The translations under genes and the position numbers were made by a program. The notes under the pieces were generated by a model. It was not told the DNA's origin. It did no database searches and was given only the letters and a program-made list of their open reading frames with translations. This document shows positions 7,179 through 16,154 of a stretch of DNA of 64,000 nucleotides, piece by piece. The stretch is from Prevotella intermedia ATCC 25611 = DSM 20706. Its GTDB lineage: Bacteria; Bacteroidota; Bacteroidia; Bacteroidales; Bacteroidaceae. The stretch's first letter is position 1. Each line of letters opens with the position of its first letter. Location of the stretch: contig NZ_CP019300.1 in the NCBI RefSeq assembly GCF_001953955.1, forward strand, positions 310,001-374,000. The letters are read 5' to 3'.

Positions 7179-9941
7179 TTAGTGCGCTTCGAGCCAATTT
7201 TCCCCCCAACCAGCATCGGCTATCAGGGGTACGTTGAGCGGATAGGCATTCTGCATTTCCTCTATCACGATGCGCTCCACTCGTTCTTTTTCGTCGGGAA
7301 ATACCGAGAAGTTGAGTTCGTCGTGTACCTGTAAAATCATTTTCGAGCGTATGTTTTCGCGTTTGAAACGTTGCCAGATGCGCACCATAGCCACTTTTAT
7401 GATGTCGGCTTCCGAACCTTGTATAGGGGCGTTGATGGCATTTCGCTCGGCTTCCTCTCTTACAGTTGCGTTTCGGCTGTTGATGTCGGCAAGGTAACGA
7501 CGACGGTGGAAGATGGTTTCGGCGTAACCCTTTTGCCGTGCTTCCTCTTTCGCACGCTCCATATAAGCCTTTACCTTCGGGAATGTGTTGAAGTAGCCGT
7601 CTATCAGCTCTTTTGCTTCGCTTCTTGAAATGCCTATTCGCTGTGCCAAACCGTGAGTAGTAATGCCGTAGATGATGCCAAAATTGGCTTGTTTGGCTTT
7701 CTTTCGCTGTGTGTCGGTTACGTTTTCCATATCTTCGTGCCATATTTTGGCAGCCGTAGCACGGTGAATGTCGAACCCTTTGCGGAAGGCTTCCATCATG
7801 TTTTCGTCTTCCGAGAGATGCGCCATGATACGAAGTTCTATCTGACTGTAGTCGGCAGAGAAGAACTCGCAGCCGGGTTCGGGTATGAAACACTTGCGAA
7901 TTTCCTTGCCATCGTCTGTTCTGACGGGTATATTCTGCAAGTTTGGGTTGCTCGACGACAGTCTGCCCGTTGCCGTAAGTGCCTGATTGAACGACGTGTG
8001 TATATGTCCTGTTTCGGGTTTGATAAGTTTTGGCAAGGCGTCAATATAGGTGCTGAGCAGCTTTTTAATGCCTCTGTATTCCAGTATCTTATGTACGATG
8101 GGGTGTTTGTTCTCCAAACTCACCAGTACTTCTTCGCTTGTAGCATACTGTCCTGTCTTTGTCTTCTTCGGTTTCTCCATTATCTGCAGCTTTCCGAACA
8201 GCATTTCGCCCACCTGCTTGGGACTTGAGATGTTGAAACTCTCGCCTGCGAGTTCGTATATCTCCTGTTCGTATTGGTTCATGCGTTCGGTAAAGATGCG
8301 CGAAGTTTCTTCTAAGGCAGCCGTATCTAAGCGTACGCCGTGCAGTTCCATATCGGCGAGCACGGGCACGAGCGGCATTTCTATGTTCCAGAACAAGTCT
8401 TCGGCTTCCACTTCCTTCAGTTTCAGTTCGAGCACGTTCTTCAGCTGCAGCGTAATGTCGGCATCTTCGCAAGCGTACTCGTAGATTTCGCTCGGTTGCA
8501 GGTCGCGCATGCTTTTCTGATGCTTCCCTTTGGCACCGATAAGGCTTTCTATTGGAATGGTTTTATAGTTCAAAAGCGTTTCCGCCATGTAGTCCATGTT
8601 GTGCCGAAGCTCGGGTTGGATAAGGTAGTGTGCAATCATCGTGTCGAACAACTTGCCCCTTAACGTTACGCCATATTTGTGCAGAACTTCGTAATCGTAT
8701 TTAATGTTCTGCCCAATCTTCAGAATTTTCTCGTCTTCGTATAGCGGTTTGAATATATTTACTATCTTTAAGGCTTCTTTACGATTAGCAGGAACGGCTA
8801 CATAAAATGCCTCTTTTTCGGCTACCGAGAAGCTTAAACCCACCAATTCTGCATCGATGGCGTCCGCCGACGTAGTTTCTGTGTCTAAACAGAGAAACTC
8901 TTTTGTAAAGAAATAATCACAAACATTCCGTGCTTCTTCCTCATTCTCAATTAGTTTGTAATTGTGTGGCACTGCTGAAAGGCTGCAGGAAGGGGCTTTT
9001 TTTGCGTCGCCTGCATCTTCGGGCGCATTTTCTGCAAATAAATTGAGCTGCAAATTATCGCTTTTTTGCGCTTTTTGACCGCCTTTAACAAACTTGTTAA
9101 GAAGTGTTTTGAACTCTAATTCGGTGAAGATTTCGCGTAGTTTGTCTTCATCGGGTTGTTTTATCTTCAGTTCGTCCCATTCCATATTGAACGGAACATC
9201 GGTACGAATGGTTGCCAAGAACTTCGACATCTTGATGTCATCGACGGCAGCTTCCACCTTCTCTCTTAACTTTCCTTTTATCTGGTCGGTATGTTCGAGC
9301 ATATTGTCGATAGACCCAAACTGGTTGATAAGCTTTGCAGCGGTCTTTTCGCCCACACCCGGACAACCTGGAAAGTTATCGGCAGAGTCGCCCATAAGTG
9401 CCAAGAGGTCGATTACTTGGGCTGGGGTAGGGATACCGTATCTGTCTTCTACCTCGTTCATACCTACCACATCGTAGCCTCCGCCGTGCCTTGGACGATA
9501 CATATAGACGTTCTCTCGGATAAGCTGACCATAGTCTTTGTCGGGCGTAAGCATAAAGGTGGTAATGCCCTTGCTGCCTGCCAGCGTTGCTACCGTACCG
9601 ATAATGTCGTCCGCCTCGAAGCCATCGACTTGCAAAATAGGTATGCGCATAGCTTCGAGAATTTGCTTTATGTAGGGAACAGACAGCTTTATGTCTTCTG
9701 GTGTTTCCTCTCTTTGTGCCTTATACTCGGGGAATGCCTCGTGTCGGAAGGTGAGTCCGTGGTCGAAAGCCACGGCAATGTGTGTGGGATTTTCCTTTGT
9801 CAGCACTTCGTTCAGCGTGTTACAGAAACCCATAATAGCCGATGTATTCACTCCTTTTGAGTTGATACGCGGATTTCTGATGAGGGCATAATACGACCGA
9901 TAGATAAGTGCGTAAGCGTCGATGAGAAACAGTTTGTCCAT
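7179..9941 (-). CDS. polA: DNA polymerase I
   Basis: A 920-residue protein with all three domains. The N-terminal 5' nuclease starts MDKLFLIDAYALIYRSYYAL and carries the GFEADDIIGT and MGDSADNFPG acidic sites. The 3'-5' exonuclease has LCLDTETTSADAI intact, so proofreading residues are present. The polymerase has motif A DYSQIELRIMAHLS, motif B with KQANFGIIYG, and motif C QVHDELNF. It acts in Okazaki fragment maturation and excision repair. An in-frame ATG 21 codons upstream (10004) was rejected because the canonical N-terminus begins at MDKLF. Confidence 0.97.
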   Translation of the reverse strand: MDKLFLIDAYALIYRSYYALIRNPRINSKGVNTSAIMGFCNTLNEVLTKENPTHIAVAFDHGLTFRHEAFPEYKAQREETPEDIKLSVPYIKQILEAMRIPILQVDGFEADDIIGTVATLAGSKGITTFMLTPDKDYGQLIRENVYMYRPRHGGGYDVVGMNEVEDRYGIPTPAQVIDLLALMGDSADNFPGCPGVGEKTAAKLINQFGSIDNMLEHTDQIKGKLREKVEAAVDDIKMSKFLATIRTDVPFNMEWDELKIKQPDEDKLREIFTELEFKTLLNKFVKGGQKAQKSDNLQLNLFAENAPEDAGDAKKAPSCSLSAVPHNYKLIENEEEARNVCDYFFTKEFLCLDTETTSADAIDAELVGLSFSVAEKEAFYVAVPANRKEALKIVNIFKPLYEDEKILKIGQNIKYDYEVLHKYGVTLRGKLFDTMIAHYLIQPELRHNMDYMAETLLNYKTIPIESLIGAKGKHQKSMRDLQPSEIYEYACEDADITLQLKNVLELKLKEVEAEDLFWNIEMPLVPVLADMELHGVRLDTAALEETSRIFTERMNQYEQEIYELAGESFNISSPKQVGEMLFGKLQIMEKPKKTKTGQYATSEEVLVSLENKHPIVHKILEYRGIKKLLSTYIDALPKLIKPETGHIHTSFNQALTATGRLSSSNPNLQNIPVRTDDGKEIRKCFIPEPGCEFFSADYSQIELRIMAHLSEDENMMEAFRKGFDIHRATAAKIWHEDMENVTDTQRKKAKQANFGIIYGITTHGLAQRIGISRSEAKELIDGYFNTFPKVKAYMERAKEEARQKGYAETIFHRRRYLADINSRNATVREEAERNAINAPIQGSEADIIKVAMVRIWQRFKRENIRSKMILQVHDELNFSVFPDEKERVERIVIEEMQNAYPLNVPLIADAGWGENWLEAH

Positions 9942-10004
9942 TGTAAAAATATTATTTAAGGGTAAAATTACTAAAAAAATGCCATAATTACCGATATTAT
10001 TCAT

Positions 10005-10012
10005 TATTTTTG
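10005..10012 (+). promoter_or_regulatory. -7 box of the polyprenyl synthetase gene
   Basis: TATTTTTG matches TAnnTTTG, 18 nt upstream of the ATG at 10031. Confidence 0.5.
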
Positions 10013-10030
10013 TATCAAAATAATTTTTGA

Positions 10031-11008
10031 ATGGATTATCTGTCGATTATAAAAGAACCGATAAGTCAGGAATTAGACGACTTTATCTCACTGTTTAACA
10101 AAGCGTTAATGCACGAAGAAGGGCTGCTTTCGAGTGCGTTGGAGCATATACGGAACAGGGGAGGAAAGCGTATGCGCCCGATGCTGATGTTGCTGATGGC
10201 AAAGAATTTCGGCGAAGTTACGTTCGTGGCGCAGCACGCTGCCGTTGGATTGGAGCTGCTGCACACTGCCAGTCTGGTGCACGACGACGTGGTGGACGAA
10301 AGCGGAGAGCGCAGAGGACAGGCATCGGTGAATGCCACTTATAATAACAAGGTGGCAGTGTTGGTGGGCGACTACATTCTTTCGACGGCACTGCTGAATG
10401 TGGCTTATACACAGTCGGAAGACATTGTGCGCGACCTTGCAGAGTTGGGGCGCACGCTTTCTAACGGCGAAATATTGCAGCTGACCAACATTTCTAATCA
10501 GGAAATATCGGAAGAGGTATATTATCAGGTAATAAACCAGAAGACAGCGGCTTTGTTTGAGGCGTGTGCGGTGATTGGCGCAAAGGCGGGCAAAGCATCG
10601 GAAAGCGATGTTGAGGCTGCAAGACTGTTCGGACAACGCATCGGAATTATCTTCCAGATACGCGACGACATATTCGATTACTACGATTCGACCGAGATAG
10701 GAAAGCCTACGGGCAACGATATGTTGGAAGGAAAGCTGACGCTTCCTGTTATTTATGCGTTGAAATCTACAGGCAACAAGAAAATGATGGCGTTGGCAAT
10801 GAAGGTGAAAGAGGGCACGGTAAATGCCGATGAAATCGCCCAATTGGTAGCTTTTGCAAAGGAAAGCGGCGGTATAGAATACGCTGAAAAGAAGATGTTA
10901 GAGTTCCACAACGAGGCTTTACAGTTTATTTCAAACTGCGTGCACGACGAAGCGATAGCCAATGCGCTGAAGGCGTACTTGGATTTTGTGATTCAACGGA
11001 AGAACTAA
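10031..11008 (+). CDS. ispB: Polyprenyl diphosphate synthase (IspB-like)
   Basis: A 325-residue trans-prenyltransferase that chains isopentenyl diphosphate onto an allylic primer, probably for the menaquinone side chain. The first Asp-rich motif is LVHDDVVDESGERRG and the second is IRDDIFDYYD. GGKRMRPML near residue 44 and the GKPTGNDMLEGKLTLP segment are typical of medium- and long-chain enzymes. Product length cannot be told. It is a single gene with its own -7 box and a strong terminator, divergent from polA. Confidence 0.92.
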   Translation: MDYLSIIKEPISQELDDFISLFNKALMHEEGLLSSALEHIRNRGGKRMRPMLMLLMAKNFGEVTFVAQHAAVGLELLHTASLVHDDVVDESGERRGQASVNATYNNKVAVLVGDYILSTALLNVAYTQSEDIVRDLAELGRTLSNGEILQLTNISNQEISEEVYYQVINQKTAALFEACAVIGAKAGKASESDVEAARLFGQRIGIIFQIRDDIFDYYDSTEIGKPTGNDMLEGKLTLPVIYALKSTGNKKMMALAMKVKEGTVNADEIAQLVAFAKESGGIEYAEKKMLEFHNEALQFISNCVHDEAIANALKAYLDFVIQRKN

Positions 11009-11030
11009 AACAAATTGCAATGATAGTAAA

Positions 11031-11078
11031 ACGTCTGCGGGATAGCTTGTTTAAGGGCTGTCCCGCAGATGTTTTTTA
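11031..11078 (+). terminator. Rho-independent terminator after ispB
   Basis: Arms 11031-11042 and 11061-11072 pair over 12 bp (one G-T) around TCTGCGGGA/TCCCGCAGA. TTTTTT follows directly, 22 nt after the stop codon. Confidence 0.85.
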
Positions 11079-11182
11079 CGGGCAACCAATCTGATAGGGC
11101 AGTAAGAATTATCCGTTTAATGTGGCAGTTGAATACACGAATGCAACTACGCATACGGGAATGCCAATAGTGGTATTTTACT

Positions 11183-11375
11183 TTGGTTTTGTAAAGATAA
11201 TTCGTAGGAAAAACGGTAATTTCGATTTTGCATTGCGAAAGCGTAGGTTTTGCAATGTAAAAGAGCCGCTTTTACCGTGCAAAACCTACGCTTTTACAAT
11301 GTAAAACAATAGGTTTTGGAAAGTGTTGATAATAAGGTAGTTAAGTAATAGATATTCTTGTGAAAAATATTTACA
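11183..11375. repeat. Family A intergenic array, copy 3
   Basis: Four 22-bp modules start at 11236, 11258, 11280 and 11302 with cores GCGTAGG, GAGCCGC, CCTACGC and CAATAGG, the same order as copy 2. The flanks match too (ttttgtaaagataatt...acggtaatttcgat and gtgaaaaatatttac). Together with the two terminators it accounts for the 570-bp gap 11009-11578; nothing else is recognised there. Confidence 0.85.
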
Positions 11376-11523
11376 TACATTTTGCTGTTTTTCTGCTTAT
11401 ATGATAGGCAACATTGCTGCATTTTGAGCTTTGTCAAACCTCAACAAGAACAACTGCAATGTTATCGTTTCTTCTGCTGAATTGGTATATAGGGCAATGT
11501 TGTTTTATTGAATCTATGAAATA

Positions 11524-11564
11524 AAAAATCCCGATTTCAACGCTGAAATCGGGATTTTTGTATT
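11524..11564 (-). terminator. Terminator after deoC
   Basis: A perfect 15-bp stem (11524-11538 and 11545-11559, ATCCCGATTTC paired) with a 6-nt loop has T/A runs on both sides, so it could work in both directions. It lies 15 nt beyond the deoC stop. Confidence 0.85.
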
Positions 11565-11578
11565 GTTTGAACGGAGGT

Positions 11579-12490
11579 TTAGAAGAACTTAATCTCTTTG
11601 CCTTCAATATCGCTGAGCAGCAGGTTGGTCAGACGACTGGTGCCAAGGCGGAACCAATAGTTTGTGAGCCACTTCTCGCCGAGAATTTCTTTGTAGATGG
11701 TATAGAAGATGATAGCGTCCATAACGGTATTAATGCCGCCTGCAGGCTTCAAACCTACCTGAATGCCCGTCTTGTCGTAGAACTCCTTAATCGCCGTACA
11801 CATTACGTAAACAGCCTCTGGAGTTGCGCTAATCTTCTCTTTGCCAGTGCTTGTCTTGATGTAGTCGGTACCTGCAAACATAGAGAGCAGGGCGGCAATC
11901 TTGATGTTGCGGACGTTGTTGAGGTCGCCTGTTTCGAGGATAACCTTCATAGGTATGTCGCCGCAAGTCTGCTTCAGTTCGCTGACTTGGTCGCAAACAT
12001 CTTCATAATCGCCCGAAAGGAACTTGCCCACAGGCAATACGATGTCAATTTGTGTAGCACCGTCCTTGATGGCAAGTGCGGTTTCGATGGTCTTGACTTC
12101 GAGGAATGTTTGTGAAGATGGGAAGTTTCCCGTTACGTTTGTAATGTCTACGCCGTCTACTTCCAAGCTGTCGGCAATGAGTTTTGTGAAGCACGGATAA
12201 GCACAAACGGCTCCAACGTGTGGGAGGGTAGGGTATTCCTGTGCAAATTTGTTCACTTTTTCGACCATTGCGAGCACTTCTTCCTCTGTGTCGGTAGTCT
12301 TGAGAGTGGTTAATTCGACACTTCCGAGAAGGAATTTCTTAACGTCTAAGGTGTCGTTCTCAGGTACTTTCTCTTCAATAATCTTTTTTACTGCTGCCTT
12401 TACTTCCTCGTCTGTAATGTCAAGGTTGTATTGTTTCAGCATTTCATCATACTTACTGTTGGTTTGGATTTTACCTTCGTTGTTTTGCAT
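11579..12490 (-). CDS. deoC: Deoxyribose-phosphate aldolase
   Basis: The enzyme cleaves 2-deoxyribose 5-phosphate to acetaldehyde and glyceraldehyde 3-phosphate in deoxynucleoside catabolism. The 303-residue protein has the Schiff-base lysine in DYIKTSTGK and a second conserved lysine in VGLKPAGGI. It has about 60 extra N-terminal residues compared with short bacterial DeoC proteins. It is the last gene of the uvrC-dtd-MazG-deoC run, 44 nt after the pyrophosphohydrolase gene, and is closed by a strong terminator. Confidence 0.95.
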   Translation of the reverse strand: MQNNEGKIQTNSKYDEMLKQYNLDITDEEVKAAVKKIIEEKVPENDTLDVKKFLLGSVELTTLKTTDTEEEVLAMVEKVNKFAQEYPTLPHVGAVCAYPCFTKLIADSLEVDGVDITNVTGNFPSSQTFLEVKTIETALAIKDGATQIDIVLPVGKFLSGDYEDVCDQVSELKQTCGDIPMKVILETGDLNNVRNIKIAALLSMFAGTDYIKTSTGKEKISATPEAVYVMCTAIKEFYDKTGIQVGLKPAGGINTVMDAIIFYTIYKEILGEKWLTNYWFRLGTSRLTNLLLSDIEGKEIKFF

Positions 12491-12534
12491 AATGTCTTAT
12501 AGTTTGTTTATTATAATACTTCGTCTTTGTTTTG

Positions 12535-12906
12535 CTATTGTAATTCTTCGGTATTTGTAGGTGTTTCCGCTTGCGTTAGCTTTTTGTTTTGCTTGTGTCT
12601 GTCCTTGTCGCGGGTTGTTTTCTTGTCGAAACTCTTTTGCAGTTCCGCTGTAAGGTCTACGCCCGTTTGGTTTGCCAAGCACATCAGAACCCACAGAATA
12701 TCTGCCATTTCTTCGCCAATATTGTGCTTTTCGCCTTCCTTGAAGCTTTGGTCGCCGTAGGTACGAGCCATTACACGTGCCAATTCGCCCACTTCTTCGG
12801 TAAGACAAGCCATATTGGTAAGCTCACTGAAGTAGCGCACACCATACTCGTGAATCCATTTGTCGATGAGCTTTTGCGCCTCTCTGATGCTTAATTCGTG
12901 GTGCAT
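12535..12906 (-). CDS. MazG-like nucleotide pyrophosphohydrolase
   Basis: A 123-residue all-alpha NTP pyrophosphohydrolase. The metal-binding pattern is EEVGELARVMART in one helix and EEMADILWVLMCLANQ in the next. Such enzymes hydrolyse non-canonical or surplus nucleoside triphosphates to monophosphates. The C-terminus (about 30 residues, Lys/Thr/Gln rich) is low-complexity. It starts 4 nt after the dtd stop, so the two are surely co-transcribed in a house-cleaning operon. Confidence 0.88.
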   Translation of the reverse strand: MHHELSIREAQKLIDKWIHEYGVRYFSELTNMACLTEEVGELARVMARTYGDQSFKEGEKHNIGEEMADILWVLMCLANQTGVDLTAELQKSFDKKTTRDKDRHKQNKKLTQAETPTNTEELQ

Positions 12907-12910
12907 TTTG

Positions 12911-13363
12911 CTATTCTTTGTTCTTTGTGTCCATACATATTGTAACAGGACCGTCGTTCAGCAATTCTACTTTCATATCAGCACCGAACTCCCCTTCGCC
13001 CACAGGCTTGCCCATAACGAGGCTCAACTCCTTGCAGAAACGTTTGTAAAGCGGAATGGAAATCTCGTGTTTGGCAGCGTGAATGTAGCTTGGACGGTTT
13101 CCTTTCTTGCAACTTGCCATAAGCGTAAACTGCGAAACGACAAGGGCTTCGCCGCCTATTTCCATAACGCTCTTGTTCATTACGCCCTGCTCATCGTCGA
13201 AGATTCTCAGGCTTGCAACCTTGTTTACAAGCCATTTAATGTCGTCTTCTCCGTCGTTTTCGCCTATGCCAAGAAGGATAAGTAAGCCTTTTTGTATCGC
13301 TGACTTTACATTGCCATCAATTGTTACCGATGCGTGCTTTACACGCTGAATTACAACTCTCAT
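12911..13363 (-). CDS. dtd: D-aminoacyl-tRNA deacylase
   Basis: The enzyme removes D-amino acids mischarged onto tRNA. The 150-residue protein has the canonical start MRVVIQRVKHASV, the catalytic-site motif SQFTL (77-81) and the chiral-proofreading GPVT motif (138-141, with the cis-Gly-Pro pair). It lies 30 nt after uvrC and 4 nt before the MazG-like gene. A TAATTTTG -7 box sits only 5 nt upstream of the ATG (see findings). Confidence 0.95.
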   Translation of the reverse strand: MRVVIQRVKHASVTIDGNVKSAIQKGLLILLGIGENDGEDDIKWLVNKVASLRIFDDEQGVMNKSVMEIGGEALVVSQFTLMASCKKGNRPSYIHAAKHEISIPLYKRFCKELSLVMGKPVGEGEFGADMKVELLNDGPVTICMDTKNKE

Positions 13364-13367
13364 ACCG

Positions 13368-13375
13368 CAAAATTA
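13368..13375 (-). promoter_or_regulatory. Possible internal -7 box just before dtd
   Basis: On the minus strand this reads TAATTTTG, immediately before the dtd ATG and within the uvrC-dtd gap. If used, it would give an almost leaderless transcript. Confidence 0.3.
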
Positions 13376-13393
13376 CTTATTTTATTTTGATTA

Positions 13394-15229
13394 TTAGGGG
13401 TTTAAGTGGAAATAATTGTATAACAGCGTTGCTCTCGTGCTGCCAATAATCTCTGTAAGTTCTTGAATGTCAGCCTCTTTAATCTTTTTTACGGTCTTAA
13501 AGTGCTGCAACAGCTGTTCTTTACTTTTGCTTCCGATTCCCTTTATATCGTCTAACTCGCTGTGTAGCTGATGTTTCGAGCGTTTGTCCCTGTGGAACGA
13601 TATGGCGAAACGGTGCACCTCGTCTTGTATTTGTGTGAGAACTTTGAAGAGTTCGGAGTTCGTTGGAATGCCGATTGTCTGTGGTGGAAATCCGTAAAGC
13701 AGTTCGTTGGTTCTGTGGCGGTTGTCTTTTGCCAATCCTGCAATGGGAATAGCGAGTTGCAATTCGTCTTCAACAACGGCTCTAACTACCTCCATTTGTC
13801 CTTTTCCGCCATCGGTTATGATGAGGTCGGGTAGGGGTGTTTCGCTTTCTATCATACGTTTGTAGCGTCGTCGCACTACTTCTTGCATAGACGCATAGTC
13901 GTCTGGACCTACAACAGTCTTGATATTGTATTTCCGATAGTCCTTTTTCGAAGGCTTCATACCTTTATATACCACGCAGGCGGCTACTGCATCGGTGCCT
14001 GAAATGTTCGAGTTGTCGAAGCATTCTATTTGGTACGGTAGCTTTGGTAGCTTTAAACGGTCTTGCAATTCCTTCATTAAGCGTGTTTGACGCTGTTCTG
14101 GATTGAGCTTCTCTGCCTGCTTTAGGCGGTCGAACTTATGCTGTTTTGCGTTCATTTCCGACAGTTCGAGCAAGTGTTTCTTATCGCCTCGCTGTGGAAT
14201 GAAGAAGGTTGCGTCTTTTATATGAAAGTCTAATTCAAAGGGAACGATAATCTCTTTTGCAGTGCTTTTAAAGCGTTCGCGAATCTCCGGAATAGCTTCG
14301 TTGAGCAGTTCGGCATCTGTTTCCTCTAATTTACGCTTGTATTCAAAGGTGAAACTCTGATTGATGGCACCGTTTGTAACGTGCAGATAGTTGATGAAAG
14401 CGTTCTTCTTGCTGTCGTCGTTTACAATAGAAAAGACGTCTACGTCGGCTATTGTGTAGCTTACTATCTCGCTCTTGGCTGCAAAATTCTCCAAGGCAAT
14501 GTAGCGTTGCTTGTACACTTCCGCTTCCTCAAAGCGCAATTCTGCAGCACATTCCTCCATTTTGGCTTTCATTAAGCGTTGCACCTCGCGTGTATTACCT
14601 TTCAGAATTTGACGTGCCTGCGCCATATTTTGCTGGTAATCTTCGTACAATTGCTTGCCAATACAAGGCGCACCGCAGTTTCCAAGATGATATTCCAAGC
14701 AAGGTTTATACTTCTTTTGCTCTATTCCTTCTTTTGTTATGGGGAACCGACACGTACGCGGCTTATAGAGTTTCTTTACTATTTCGAGTATGGCATACAT
14801 GCTGCTGATGTGGCTGTAAGGCCCATAGAAACTGCCATACCGCTTGTTTATCGTGCGAGTGTTGAAGATTCGCGGGAAGTACTCGTTTGTTATACAAATG
14901 CTGGGGTAGGTTTTGCCGTCCTTTAGCAGCACATTGTAGCGCGGTTGATATTGTTTTATAAGCTGATTTTCTATCAATAGCGCATCTTCCTCGCTATTTA
15001 CAACCGTGTAAGTTATATCATGGATTTTAGAAACCAACACTTTCGTCTTGAAGCGGTCGGTTTCTTTGTGGAAGTAAGACGACACTCGATTCTTCAAGTT
15101 CTTAGCTTTGCCCACGTAAATAATGGTGTGCTCCTTGTCATAGTATTGATATGTGCCAGGCTTGTTGGGCAAATTCGATACTATGTTCTTAAGATAAGCC
15201 AATCGTTTCTGATTTTCTTCTTTTGTCAT
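13394..15229 (-). CDS. uvrC: Excinuclease ABC subunit C
   Basis: UvrC makes both incisions in nucleotide excision repair with UvrA and UvrB. The 611-residue protein has, in order, an N-terminal GIY-YIG nuclease (GTYQYYDKEHTIIYVGKAKNL), a cysteine-bearing segment, a UVR helix pair (AKMEECAAELRFEEAEVYKQ), the RNase H-like domain (IECFDNSNISGTDAVAACV and LIITDGGKGQ), and C-terminal helix-hairpin-helices (IKGIGSKSKEQLL). Length is normal. It heads the run uvrC-dtd-MazG-deoC. Confidence 0.97.
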   Translation of the reverse strand: MTKEENQKRLAYLKNIVSNLPNKPGTYQYYDKEHTIIYVGKAKNLKNRVSSYFHKETDRFKTKVLVSKIHDITYTVVNSEEDALLIENQLIKQYQPRYNVLLKDGKTYPSICITNEYFPRIFNTRTINKRYGSFYGPYSHISSMYAILEIVKKLYKPRTCRFPITKEGIEQKKYKPCLEYHLGNCGAPCIGKQLYEDYQQNMAQARQILKGNTREVQRLMKAKMEECAAELRFEEAEVYKQRYIALENFAAKSEIVSYTIADVDVFSIVNDDSKKNAFINYLHVTNGAINQSFTFEYKRKLEETDAELLNEAIPEIRERFKSTAKEIIVPFELDFHIKDATFFIPQRGDKKHLLELSEMNAKQHKFDRLKQAEKLNPEQRQTRLMKELQDRLKLPKLPYQIECFDNSNISGTDAVAACVVYKGMKPSKKDYRKYNIKTVVGPDDYASMQEVVRRRYKRMIESETPLPDLIITDGGKGQMEVVRAVVEDELQLAIPIAGLAKDNRHRTNELLYGFPPQTIGIPTNSELFKVLTQIQDEVHRFAISFHRDKRSKHQLHSELDDIKGIGSKSKEQLLQHFKTVKKIKEADIQELTEIIGSTRATLLYNYFHLNP

Positions 15230-15269
15230 TCGTCTAACTTCTTTATATTAAAGTGTTTTATATGTATCT

Positions 15270-15285
15270 TGTTTCACGTGAAACA
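15270..15285. promoter_or_regulatory. parS site 1 (consensus ParB-binding palindrome)
   Basis: The 16-bp sequence TGTTTCACGTGAAACA is identical to the Bacillus subtilis parS consensus bound by ParB/Spo0J. It lies in the 336-bp gap between uvrC and apt, 40 nt upstream of uvrC. Confidence 0.85.
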
Positions 15286-15360
15286 AAGATGCTATTTTGC
15301 ACTCCTTTGCTCTCTTAAATTTTGTTTTAAGCGGATTGCTCAATTACTTTTAGACAGCGA

Positions 15361-15395
15361 GAACCGAAAGACGGCAGTGCTGTGTCTTTCGGTTC
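15361..15395. terminator. Hairpin between apt and uvrC
   Basis: A perfect 12-bp stem (GAACCGAAAGAC at 15361-15372, complement at 15384-15395) with an 11-nt loop. There is no long T-run on either side, so termination is likely but not certain. The remainder of the gap 15230-15565 holds parS site 1 and nothing else recognised. Confidence 0.5.
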
Positions 15396-15565
15396 GCTTG
15401 TATTTTATGTCTCTTGCAAAGGTTAGGAATCTCTATTCTACAAAGCAAAAGCACTTATTTTGCGAGATAGAAACAACTATGCTGCAAGATTGCAAGGTTT
15501 GTTTTGCTGGATAGAGTAGGGCTTCTATGAAAGGGAACGAAGCACCGTTCTACTCTCAACGTTGC

Positions 15566-16102
15566 TTAGAATTGTAGCAAAGAGGAAATTTCTATATCCT
15601 CGTCGAATGTATTACGGCAATCGGGGAACTCTTCTTTAAGCTCTATAATAAAGTTGCAATAAACCTTCTTGGGCTTGAACTTCTTTACAAGATTGCACGC
15701 AGCGCGCATCGTTCCGCCCGTAGCAAGCAAGTCGTCGTGCAACAGAATGACATCGTTTTCGCTGATTGCGTCTTTGTGAATCTCTATTGTATCAATGCCA
15801 TATTCCTTCGCATAGTTCTCTTGTACGGTTTCGCAAGGCAGTTTTCCGGGCTTACGGCAAAGCACGATGCCTGCTCCAAGACGCAAGGCGAGTGCAGACG
15901 ACATCACGAAGCCACGACTTTCGATTCCTACAATCTTCGTAATTCCTTTGTCTTTGTATAGTTCATACATTTCGTCCGTTATCTCTTTAAGAGCTTCGGG
16001 CGACTTAAATAAGGTGGTAACATCGCGAAAGTTTACGCCTTTGATAGGCCAATCGGGTATGCACCTTAGGTTGTCGAGTAGTATTTTACTATTCATATTC
16101 AA
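15566..16102 (-). CDS. apt: Adenine phosphoribosyltransferase
   Basis: The enzyme makes AMP from adenine and PRPP (purine salvage). The 178-residue type I phosphoribosyltransferase has the PRPP loop VILLHDDLLATGGT at 118-131 and the ESRGFVMSSALALRLG motif at 61-76. The N-terminal FRDVTTLFKSPEA hood segment is also typical. Two close ATGs are possible (16102 and 16096). It lies 52 nt after mnmG, and the two parS sites bracket it. Confidence 0.96.
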   Translation of the reverse strand: MNMNSKILLDNLRCIPDWPIKGVNFRDVTTLFKSPEALKEITDEMYELYKDKGITKIVGIESRGFVMSSALALRLGAGIVLCRKPGKLPCETVQENYAKEYGIDTIEIHKDAISENDVILLHDDLLATGGTMRAACNLVKKFKPKKVYCNFIIELKEEFPDCRNTFDEDIEISSLLQF

Positions 16103-16130
16103 TTAGTTATGTATTTGTTTTCTTGTCAAT

Positions 16131-16146
16131 TGTTACACGTGAAACA
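16131..16146. promoter_or_regulatory. parS site 2
   Basis: TGTTACACGTGAAACA fits the degenerate parS consensus TGTTNCACGTGAAACA with one change from site 1. It is placed in the 52-bp gap between mnmG and apt, 861 bp from site 1. Confidence 0.8.
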
Positions 16147-16154
16147 TTTAATAA

